From assembly GCA_030544215.1 (NCBI GenBank), contig JARZZO010000011.1, positions 12,696,001-12,760,000 on the forward strand: DNA of 64,000 bases, read 5' to 3'. This DNA comes from Zantedeschia hybrid cultivar (Eukaryota > Streptophyta > Magnoliopsida > Alismatales > Araceae). Below are positions 12,301 through 20,797 of this stretch, one piece after another (position 1 is the stretch's first letter; each line of letters begins with the position of its first letter). A model generated the notes under the pieces. That model saw nothing but the letters and a program-made list of their open reading frames with translations, ran no database searches and was not told the origin of the DNA. The translations under genes and the position numbers were made by a program.

Positions 12301-15300
12301 GACAACAATGCTCCTATTGTGTGAATGATACTTGGAATACAAGTCCATCCCCATGAGTCCTTTTGTATGATATTTCCAGATTCCTCAGGAGGACCTGGTT
12401 AGAATTCTCCATTTTCCTCATTCTCAGATATCCATTGATAGAAGGTAAACATAAACAACCCAGTTCACATTATGCATAGTTTTTCTTTGTAGACCTACAG
12501 GGTTTGGCAGGCAAGGATTTGGACTTCCCTCCTCAGAGGCAGTAGCAGATATTCCTTTTTTTCATTCTATTTACAGAGTTATAGATTGCAATTTTCTGCT
12601 TTTCTTACCTGAGACAATGGTCCAGCTTGTTTCCAGAAACAGATGCTTAGCTGGATGTCAAGAGAATAGGAGGGCAAACATGATCACCTCTGGTAAGGAT
12701 TTTCAAACAACCGAGTATGCTCACATGACTGAAGAATTTGAAACTCTCTCATAATTGTCACGAGAGAGCTGTTGATTGTTTCACCCAGCAGCAACGATGC
12801 TTTGAAGTTTGAACACATAAGCAAATCTTTGATCAGTGGCAGTCCTCCTGAAGTAAAACATATGGCCCCAGATTTATAATTAAGCATACATAATGAATTG
12901 AAATTTGGTCTTATGTGCATGTATTAATCTGTTTCTTATTGTAAAGAATGGTTTAAAAAATCAGCTTAAGTATATCTTGACTGATTAATGCTTCTGATTT
13001 GTTGCAGTGGAAAGAAAAACATATATTAAACCAACATATGCAGCCAATATTGACCATGATTCTGGTCAGATTTTGGATAATAATTCCCAGTTGAGGGACC
13101 ACTCATACACACATGAACTCGACCGAATACCTGAATTCAAGAAGACAAGAACTTATTCCATCCATGAAAAGTGCCTACTTAATTTTTCATGAGCATCCTC
13201 ACAATAACACTTGGGATCCAGAAGATAAGGTGCTCCACAAGAATACTTGATATAATTATGTTTAACCCTTGAAACTATTAGTATATTTACAAATAAGCCC
13301 CCCAATCCAACTATTTATTTATAAGCCCTCACAATGCCCCATGAATTGGTGCAAGGCCCCAGAATGTTACAAAGAAGCCCCTACAAAGGACTTTTTTTGT
13401 AAGAAAGTTGTAATTGTGGGGGCTTATTTGTAAATAGTTGGATTAGGGGGAGTTCCTTGTAATATCAAAAGTCTATGAGGGTTGAAGATCAAAAAGCCCT
13501 AATATTTTGGTTTGAACTCCGGTAGAATTTTAAGGATTCATTTATTTTAGTTTGAACTCCTCTAGAATTTTAAGGATTCACACAATTAACAGTTGGATAT
13601 CTCTTATGTATGTCCATGTGATATAGATAATTACATAACATAAATTAATTTTTATGGAAATGCATAATACATGCCAGTCACAACCGATTCCGCCATCTAA
13701 CCAACATAATATGGTGAAACACTTCGTTGGCTTCCATCAATGATAGTTAAGGTGACACAGTGTTCCTGGAGAAAGATTTCACCATCTTCCTATATCAAGA
13801 AGGGAACCTGACTCTGCAAATTCCTTTGTCAAACAGAATCACTTCTTTACTCGTACCTTTCTTTGTCGAATGTCAAGAAATATCTTCCAGCAGTCCAAAT
13901 GTGTGACATACTCAAAAAAGGATGATCTGCAGAAAGTACCTGAAGCTTCTAATATAGTTTTCCACCCAATACCGAAATTATAAGCAACTCTTCAACATTT
14001 CAGATTCAGTAGTGTTCCTACTTAGGATGCTTCTCTCATGACTGAAAAAAAGGTCTGATATTGCTCTCGTGATGAAAAAGTGTAGAAAGGCCAAATGTCT
14101 TCATTTACTTGATGATCTAAGAAATACACATCACATGTCAATATGAAACCACCGGACCCAAGGGTTGATTGTGAAATAGTATTAGTTGACATCCGTAGAA
14201 AGGCAAAAGCTTATTGAGTGCAATGCTCGTCAAGAGCTGATTGACATGACCTAGTAATGGTCAATGATGTAGAATAAAACCTATGTTATCCAAGGCGGTC
14301 GCCTTGCTCACCTAGGCGATGAAGTAGGTTGAGGCGAGCCAAAACTCTTCGCCTCGCCTCATGTTCGCCTCACTCACCTAGGCACTTGTCTATGATGTCT
14401 ATGCTATATGTTTGTTTCTTTCTTTATTATTCGGTATTGCTTTTTCTTATTCTTAGTTATTCTAAAGTGGTTAATGTTTCTTTTTAACAATGTCTAACAC
14501 CCATTTTCTCTTACATACTGCCACAATTCTTCTTATATGTGATGATTTCTAAGACCATCCCCTACTTATATGAGCAGTAGATAGTCTTAGGACATTGACA
14601 TGATTAGTGCTTCTCAAAATCTTACGTATGAATACCTTAGATGTTTTCTTGATTTTCCTTATATAAGACAAACCCATGGTTCCCTTACTCGCTTCTCACC
14701 TCTGACTGCATAGAATAAAACAATTCGGAATACATGTCAATGATAGGTTATACTTGGTCATTGATAAGTAAACAAACATTGCTGCCCATGGGATGAAGCT
14801 TTCATGCGAGGTTGTGTGGCATTAATTTCCTAATACTTTGAACCCAACATTCATACCTTCACATGATTTTAATGCATTCCCCGATCCGGTCTGATACAAA
14901 GATGACCGATTCATGACAAATATTTCACTGCCAAATTTTGATGCATTCACACAAATGTACAAGCTACTGATGACAAGTACAAGTATAACACAAAAAAACT
15001 ATTAACAAAGTCTTACCATGCATGCCTCAAATTATACAACAAGCATACGCGTGAAAGAGGCCAATCAAAATAAGAACTCTGCAATCACCAGAGTACTACT
15101 ACATGGCTCTTAGGAGGCACTGTGATCATACCAGATAACGAAAATAGAATCAAACGAAGACAAGAACAACAAAACATCCGTGAAAGCAACAAAAAGGCTT
15201 GATCTTTGCGGATGAGAGGACAAACTAACCTCAGCACAAATCCCCACAATCTCTTCCACAGAGCTCCCAAAGATGTCCTCCTTGGACAGCCTCTCCATCA

Positions 15301-15777
15301 TATGGCTGCTAAACTTGTCAGTCTCCTGGGACACACAAAAAAAGGGGCACCGAGAGAGTTGAACAAGGGAAAGAAAGAAACCAAGAACCATAATCCCAAG
15401 TTCCATCATTCCACCGCAATAAACCGTAACAAAACCAAAAACCCAGTAAGAGAGAGAGAGAGAATACTGACGGCGTCAGCGAACTCGGGGATGGGGTCGG
15501 GGAAGACGTACTCGGCCGCCACCCTCCGGAACTGCAGCGCGCCCTGCGCAGAGCGGCTGTTAGGGACGCAGCGGAGTAGGGGAAAGGAGGCAGGAGAAGG
15601 CGGGGCGGAAGGGGGGACCCGAGCAGCGGCGGGAGCTGGAGAAGCCGAGGAAGAAGAAGAAAAGGAAGCAGAAGCAGCATGGGAGGGCGGGGGTTGTCTG
15701 GAGCGCTGCAGCTGCTGCGTGGGAATGCGGGGCGGGGGAGTGGCGGAGGCGACGAGAACCCCGCAGCCCCAGCCCAT
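149..15777 (-). CDS. PRIN2: PLASTID REDOX INSENSITIVE 2, chloroplastic (complete, 3 exons)
   Basis: Exons 15777-15472, 15325-15230 and 343-149 join in phase 0 into 198 codons plus a stop. Residues 1 to about 78 are rich in Ser, Ala, Pro and Arg with few acidic residues, as in a chloroplast transit peptide. The conserved part follows: YVFPDPIPEFADAETDKF, then the FGSSVEEIVGICAE region, then FLHTEYGGPGT, PGGPQAARAA and VDKDWKEW. Known for the family: PRIN2 is a small nucleoid protein needed for full activity of the plastid-encoded RNA polymerase and for redox-dependent retrograde signalling, and it works through disulphide-linked dimers. Cys70 and Cys132 here could be the redox cysteines (inference). 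The ATG at 15777 was chosen because an upstream in-frame ATG at 15927 would add a GA-repeat-encoded RERERER stretch. Intron 1 is 146 bp; intron 2 is 14,886 bp and full of repeats. Identification is very secure. Confidence 0.95.
344..1399. other. Start of PRIN2 intron 2, no gene
   Basis: AT-rich intron sequence. Between about 508 and 735 it has MITE-like features: GGGATTGTCTGGGTT near the left edge, several copies of CCCTGATTT/AATCAGGGATT, and CAACCCAATAG at the right. Terminal repeats and target duplication are not clear, so no family is assigned. The open frames here are short and unlike known proteins. Confidence 0.4.
1400..4342 (+). mobile_element. L1-type LINE, decayed, 5'-truncated
   Basis: ORF2 remnants appear in the expected order over several frames. 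At 1463-1687 is the end of the endonuclease domain (SRLDRFLVS.VWEEHFP). At about 1950-2060 is WLKEGDRNSAYFQRI. Reverse transcriptase runs from about 2370 to 3250, with LIPKKEGADCLSGYRAISL, RGLCEGDPLS and the active-site region reading YAND instead of the usual F/YADD. At 3398-3500 is GGLGLKDVHAFNIALLAKW, and at about 3610-3900 the zf-RVT region ending in CCLCGEVEEMADHLF. The 3' end is at a short A-run near 4335. Multiple stops and frameshifts plus the changed catalytic Asp make it inactive. ORF1 and the start of the endonuclease are missing. Confidence 0.9.
4343..5180. other. PRIN2 intron 2, no recognised gene
   Basis: At 4754-4987 there is an open frame starting MSILPEATATAAAPDAYY with a GGTAATC donor-like site near 4853. 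It could be a captured or decayed exon, but I recognise no family and give no function. The rest is AT-rich. Confidence 0.3.
5561..8349 (+). mobile_element. Long LTR-like repeat (probable solo LTR), copy 1
   Basis: Begins TGCGGTTCGGGACC and ends GGGTCAACA. The copy at 61874 begins TGTTGGTTCGGGACC, so the ancestral ends are probably TGTTG...CAACA, as in LTRs. Shared landmarks with that copy are the CTCCACTGACCTCGGTCAG block (about 5757), GAAGAAGGCTTTTACAA (about 6807), a TATTTATAGG TATA-like block (about 7042) and the CCACCGG-rich segment (7060-7590). No primer-binding site, gag or pol follows it, so a solo LTR fits. No clean target duplication could be read. The frame at 7681-7974 is a repetitive Gly/Leu/Phe-rich translation of a TTTGGGNC repeat and is not taken as a gene. 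Confidence 0.7.
7060..7600. repeat. CCACCGG-rich and homopolymer C/G segment of the LTR-like repeat
   Basis: Repeated CCACCGGTT and GGTGGGGGGTG words with G-runs and C-runs of 10 to 18, for example at about 7192-7202 and 7503-7520. It is low in complexity and able to form G-quadruplex or i-motif structures. The many overlapping open frames here on both strands are artefacts of its composition. Confidence 0.8.
9501..12300. repeat. Unclassified repeat-derived intron sequence
   Basis: Contains a ~174-bp direct tandem duplication (about 9826-9995 and 10000-10165), each copy with GAACCATAG, GGGGGGCGTGCCGAGCATCC and GCCTTCGAGATGTAAG. Further down it has a GAGAAG/CTTCTTTT-rich stretch (11440-11690) and several GGGCC/AATGGGC words (11990-12250). 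It may be the body of the element that hosts the ~195-bp array. No gag, pol or transposase was recognised. Confidence 0.5.
12301..15229. other. PRIN2 intron 2, proximal part, no recognised gene
   Basis: Ordinary AT-rich sequence. Near 13006 a TTGTTGCAG|TGGAAAG acceptor-like site opens a frame to 13192, and around 13180-13230 the sequence reads HEHPHNNTWDPEDK in another frame, so this may be a decayed gene fragment of unknown origin. At 14290-14390 a cluster of AGGCG/CGCCT words (CCAAGGCGGTCGCCT...CACCTAGGC) looks like a hAT-type MITE remnant. Neither can be named more closely. Confidence 0.35.
15230..15325 (-). CDS. PRIN2: PRIN2 exon 2
   Basis: A 96-base exon (32 codons) from ETDKFSSHMM to EEIVGICAE. 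The acceptor is GTCCCAG|GAG and the donor is GAG|GTTAGT. Both junctions are phase 0, so it joins exons 1 and 3 without a frame change. It carries the second conserved cysteine (GICAE). Confidence 0.93.
15472..15777 (-). CDS. PRIN2: PRIN2 exon 1 (transit peptide and start of mature domain)
   Basis: Codes for 102 residues, from MGWGCG to PDPIPEFADA. It ends in phase 0 at a GCC|GTCAGT donor. The first 75 or so residues are low-complexity Ser/Ala/Pro-rich. The exon is far more GC-rich than its surroundings. Confidence 0.93.
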
Positions 15778-15803
15778 CCTCTCTCTCTCTCTCTCTCTCT
15801 CTG
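15778..15803 (-). repeat. GA/CT microsatellite in the PRIN2 5' leader
   Basis: About eleven CT dinucleotides on the plus strand (GA on the PRIN2 sense strand) directly abut the start codon. GA-rich 5' leaders are common in plant genes. Whether this one affects expression is not visible here. Confidence 0.85.
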
Positions 15804-17790
15804 TCACCTCACTCCCGGTGTGGTTTCCTTCTTCTCTGGGTGCTCCGCCCCGCCCGGCTTCCTCTCCCGGAGAGCGATATGATAATATCCGGGCGGCAGA
15901 AAAAAGAGATACAAATGTTGAAACCAACGGGTGTGCTTTTGGTTTAAGTTCACTTTTTTTTTTTTTTTTGGATAATTGAAGTAACTCATTTTTTTATTTT
16001 TTAAAAGTGACACAGTGGTTAAATATATACAAGTAACCAGAGTTCTAATCCAAGAGGATAAGTATCCCAAACAACATCAAAGACTAAATGGCAAAAAAGT
16101 TTTTAGGCTCCAAATCAGTTTCAAATCTGAGATCTTCCGTAAGAGAGGCAAGTAATGAGACCAACTATCTTAGACAGCTGGTTCATTAAAGTAGCTGACT
16201 AGCAACTTATTCAAAAGTGTGGTACTTTGGTTACTTAAAACCCACTTTGGTCGGGGTGCGCATGAGATGCGCACTCGAGGTGGGCCCACCTCAGATGCGT
16301 CCATCACGTGCACACAGTGGGCACTGAGGAAACCCGATCCCATTGTTTGGCTGCGCATAACTGACTTTTGTGAAATAGTTTGGTCTCATGTAAGTATTAT
16401 TAAGAAAGCAATGATATTTAGGGTAAAATAGATGGAGGTCAGTTATATTATATGATGGTTCCACAGTGAAGTGTGTCGTCGTGGTCTCCTCCCAAGAGGA
16501 CCCACTAACCTCGTCGCCTCCCATCCCTCCTTCATTCCTCATGTGCTTCCTCCTCCTTCCTCCCCTTGTGCTCTTGCTTTCCTTTTCTTGGGTGGATCCC
16601 CAATCCTCCACCTCCACCAATTCCCTCCCACCTTTGTTATCTTCCCTTCGCCGTTTGACCCATCACCCCCTGCCACCCTCACTTCCACACCTCCGCCGTG
16701 TGCGCCTTCGTGCCCACCGCCGTTGTCCTACCTCTCTTCCCTTCATCTCACCCCTGACCCCCTTTCTCACAGGTAACTGTTTTGTTTCGGTAAACCTGTT
16801 GGGTCTTACCTTTTTGCTCCACTTCTCGGTGAGTTCTGACCCCCTGGTTGCCGCCGGCGTCAGCTTTCGGCATGTATATTTAGCCCTACCTTCGTTTTCT
16901 CGCTCCCTCTTTCTATTGTTTCTTTTATGTGCGGTGTTTCGGTTTATCCCATGTTCGACGTAATGATTTCATGGTGGTCTTGCTAGTCTCCTTGGGATGA
17001 TCCTCAGAGATCTCGATTTTTTCATGACGGTGCTCGAGACTCTAAGCTTCGTCCGTGCGTCGTCGTCGGCGTGCCTTTCCGAGTCCCCCCTACATCTGCT
17101 GCTCAAATTGTTCATGCAGCCGTTCCGGCGGTCATGCCGGCTCGCTGAGGAGGCTCGCCCTCCTCCGCTCGGGGTCGCTTCACCACCGCCAACCTGGGTT
17201 CGCACGAGAGCATGCATGACCCTTTTTTTTATTTTTTTATTTTTTTTGGAAGAAGCATACTCGGTGCCATGCACCTCGATTGTTATAATAAAATCAAGTG
17301 GAATGGATGATGTGCAGTCACCTCCAAAAGAGTACAACACATCTTAAATGATATACGTCAGCAATCTATCGGTTGGACTACAGTTGTATTAGCAACCCAA
17401 CATCTCCCATATTAGATGACTTTACGAGTATCAGTTTTGATATTATTGTATTAACAATGGATGTTTGATATTTTTTTATTAATTTAATATTATATATTAA
17501 TAATTTATATTATTATAATAAATTTAATATATATGAGCTAATGTTAAAAATATTAAAAAAATCTTTGAAAATTTAAAGACCTTCTCTTGTTTTCTTTCCC
17601 TACCTCTAACTTCCTCCCCCTTTACTATTCTCGTGTTGTAGGGTAGAATGCCAATACAGACTATTGTAAAATGCCATTTTCTTTCTAGAGTGGCACCAGC
17701 ATACTGACAATTTATTCCCATGAGATGGAAGGTATAAGTTTGAACTTTTACAATGTTAAGGGCTTATAATATTTGCTGTACCGCATCTGA
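15778..17790. other. PRIN2 upstream region, with a GC-rich block of unknown nature
   Basis: Holds the PRIN2 leader and promoter. From 16466 to 17220 the composition turns GC-rich and gene-like, with frames open on both strands: plus 16466-16963 and 16997-17347, minus 16969-17340. A CAG|GTAACTG donor-like site lies at about 16773. No domain was recognised on either strand. It could be an old gene fragment or a transposon-captured sequence. It is not annotated as a gene. Confidence 0.3.
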
Positions 17791-17799
17791 TGTCGCGAG

Positions 17800-18712
17800 G
17801 ATAATGTAGAGTACAACACTTCACCTCCTTTCCCCACTTGTCCTACTTTTTCTTTTTATATTTTTGACTTTTTTGAGTAGAGAGAAAAATCATCTGTAAC
17901 TTTCTGACCGTATTTATTATTATCCTTTTCCGCTCCCCTCCCATTAAAACGACACGAAACCCTTTTAGATTTAACCTAGTCACTTTCTAGTTTATCATTT
18001 TCAAACAAATTTTATCACCTTTAAACGCAAAAAATTATCACTTCTAAGTATATTTTTATCACTTCCAACTGTAATTTATTCACTTCTTATGTAGCTCAAT
18101 TCTATCACTATCGAATTTATCACCTGCAAGCATATTTTTATCATTTATAATTCAGTTTTATCAATTCTTATGTAATTTTATCACTTCTTAATGCAGTTTT
18201 ACCACTTCCTACATAGAATTATCACTTCCAAATAAAATTATCTCTCAAGTGTTTTATCACTTCCTACGTAAATGAAGTGATAATTTTGCTTGAAAATAAT
18301 AATTTGACTTTTGGAAGTGATGTTTTGTTTGAAAGTGATAATTTTGTTTAGGAAGTGATAAAATTGTGTTAGAAAGTGATAAAATTAAATCAAGTAGGAA
18401 GTAATAAAAATGTGCCTAGAAATGATAAAATTACACTTGAAAGTGAATAAATTGCAGTTTAGAAGTGATAAAAATATACTTAGAAGTGATATTTTTTGTG
18501 CTTGTAAGTGATAAACTTGGTTGGAAAGTGATTTAACCGGAAGGTGATCGAGCAAAAACAGGAAAAGTTTCGTGTCCTTTTCAATGAGAGGTGAGTGGTA
18601 AAGGACAACAGTAAATGCTATTAGAAAATTACATATTATTTTTCTCTTCACTCAAAAAAGTAAAAAAAGTAAAAAAGAAAGTGGGACAGGTGGCGAAAGA
18701 AGGTTGCATGTT
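17800..18712. mobile_element. Large fold-back (inverted-repeat) element
   Basis: The two halves are imperfect reverse complements across some 900 bp. Outer parts: CCACTTGTCCTACTTT (about 17837) against AAAGTGGGACAGGTGG near 18677; TTTTTTGAGTAGAGAG against CTCTTCACTCAAAAAA; and ACGACACGAAACCC (about 17950) against AAGTTTCGTGTCC near 18566. The inner arms consist of repeated TTTTATCACTTC on the left and GAAGTGATAAAA on the right, turning over near 18260. It codes for nothing. This is typical of fold-back or long-TIR MITE elements; exact ends and target duplication are uncertain. Confidence 0.75.
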
Positions 18713-18724
18713 GCAATCATCTTA

Positions 18725-19285
18725 TTTTTCAAAATTCCTACCCCACCAAGTCATGTGTAAAATACTGTCAAATGTTGTACATGGTCATAAACAATAATTT
18801 TCTTTTTTAGATTGTTATAAGTTATTTTATGTTATTTTTTCTATACATTTGGAGTGTTATAAATTGCCCCATTATAAAACCACTTTGACCTTTAAAATTC
18901 TTCGTTTAGCTAATTTTCAATTTTGTCTAAAATAAACCATGACTGGAGATTTAAATTTTCACTTCAAAGAACAAGTTCTCTATAATAATTATTTTTATAA
19001 TCCTCTAACTTTGAGAAAATATTTTTTTTCCAAAAAAAATTTCATCCTGTTTTTCAGAACTCCTACTCCACTAAGTCATTTGGTGAGTTGCAAAATAATG
19101 TCAAACGTTGTAAATAGTCCAACATTTTCTTTTTTAGATTGTTATAAGTTGTTTTATGTTATCTTTTCTATACATTTGGAGTGCCATAAATTGTCACATC
19201 ATAAAACCACTTGACCTCAATAGTCCTTCTTTTAGCTAATTTGCAATTTGGTCTAAAATAAACCATGACTGGAGATTTAAAACTA
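18725..19285 (+). repeat. Direct duplication, ~230 bp, copies ~325 bp apart
   Basis: Copies at about 18725-18960 and 19050-19285 share CTAC(T/C)CCAC(C/T)AAGTCAT, TTTTTTAGATTGTTATAAG, CTATACATTTGGAGTG and AAATAAACCATGACTGGAG. The first copy lies directly next to the fold-back element. Confidence 0.8.
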
Positions 19286-20698
19286 GTTCAGTATCAGAGA
19301 TGTTATTTTAATTGATTTTAAAATTCGTGATTTCAAAACTGAGTTTTTTCGATATCCTACAACACACCAACAAATTCGTGGGTATTTTTCCTGTACCACA
19401 ATAAATTTGCTTTGGGACAAAGCATCTCTTCGTCGCAGTGAATCCCACATGCTGCTAAGCCGCGGCCCATTAATGGTGCAGTTATGAAGTACTAACGAGT
19501 AATACTTGTTGCAATGTTCTCAAGTGCTGTACACAAGGACATTGCAGCGGGTAAGTTATTATTATTTTTTATTTTTTTACGTCAGCCCTAAGGTGCCTAA
19601 CCGTCTGTATTGTGCAATGGTCGATCGGATGATTCAAAATAATTTAAAAAATAAAAAATCAAACTCCAATGGACAATAAAAAACATACGGACGATTAGAG
19701 CACCTTAGAGTCCACCTGAAAAAATAATTTTTTTTCGTTCACCCACTAGAATGTTCCCATTGCAGTTGTGGAAAGGAGAGAGGCACTGCAGCAAATATAT
19801 TACTCCTAACACTCATTAGTTGGACAAGAGAATCAACTAAAAGGACCTAAAAAATTTGACAGTTTGATCTGTTATTTTCATTCTATTGTTTTTAACCACT
19901 TCATAACGTAAGATGGAATAAAATTGGAACCGAAGATCTTATCATCTCAAACTTAAGCCTGAAATAAAATTGCCGAAGATCTTATTGGCTCAAACTCTAG
20001 CCTAACTCGAGACATCCAGTGGCGCTGCACTCTAACACAATCTCAGACAGAAATAAAAGCACAACTCTGACCCCACGACAAACGCAATTTGAGAAAAGAA
20101 AAATAACACTACTACGAAATCAATCAAAATGTTATATCATTAAAATAAATGTCAAGGACCCTGTTGTCAATCATAACAATAATACTTCCAAATTGTTACA
20201 AACTTACAATTGAACTAGATCAACAATTCTCACCTCGATTAACTCTTACCATGATAATTAACTACAGAACGCTGCAGCAACGTACTCTAGTTTATCACAA
20301 ACTTACGACCTCCTGACTTGATATTAAGTATACGTTGTGGAGGAAGAGACTTAACGAAGATTTAAGTTCCAGAATATCATACAAAACCTCGTAAACAGAT
20401 GAAATTCTTGTCAGCTGAAGGGCCAAGAGTTAGATGCACAAAACCTCGTAAACAGATGAAATTCTTGTCAGCTGAAGGGCCAACAGGTAGATGCACAAAA
20501 CATTAGAAATCTAGTATAAAAACATCTTTACAAGTGTAACCGTGACATGATCCACAAAAAAAGGGAGAAGGTTACCATGATCATATACATGTCTTCTTAC
20601 ACAGGTTTCTCTTACAGATGCAGGGAAATTAAACAAAATCAACACAAAACCCACACTTTGTACATAAGCAAACAGGCTATATACAAAAGCCCAAGTCC
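19286..20698. other. Intergenic sequence and probable POLL 3' UTR
   Basis: AT-rich with no gene. It includes two copies of a 57-bp unit (20381-20437 and 20438-20494; ACAAAACCTCGTAAACAGA) shortly downstream of the POLL stop codon. The unit is possibly transcribed as part of the POLL 3' UTR. Confidence 0.5.
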
Positions 20699-20797
20699 TC
20701 ACAGGTTCCTCTCATGTGGCTCCAGCCAAGGAAATCCAAGCAGATCAAATACCTCCCTTTCTGTTTGACAGTGTACGCTAGTGCTCGGTTTTGCACC
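20699..20797 (-). CDS. POLL: POLL exon L (C-terminus)
   Basis: 32 codons plus TGA, reading [20 protein letters not shown] then [12 protein letters not shown]. The end matches the highly conserved plant pol lambda C-terminus. The acceptor is TTTTGCAG|GGT. Confidence 0.97.
   Translation of the reverse strand, partial: GAKPSTSVHCQTEREVFDLLGFPWLEPHERNL

Noticed and set aside
14290..14390. AGGCG/CGCCT cluster as a possible regulatory GC box
   Set aside because: The pattern matches common plant MITE remnants with AGGCG words better than a promoter, and it lies deep in an intron.
15206..15979. 257-codon plus-strand frame
   Set aside because: It is the shadow of PRIN2 exons 1 and 2 on the opposite strand. 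The GC-rich exon removes stops from the antisense frame.
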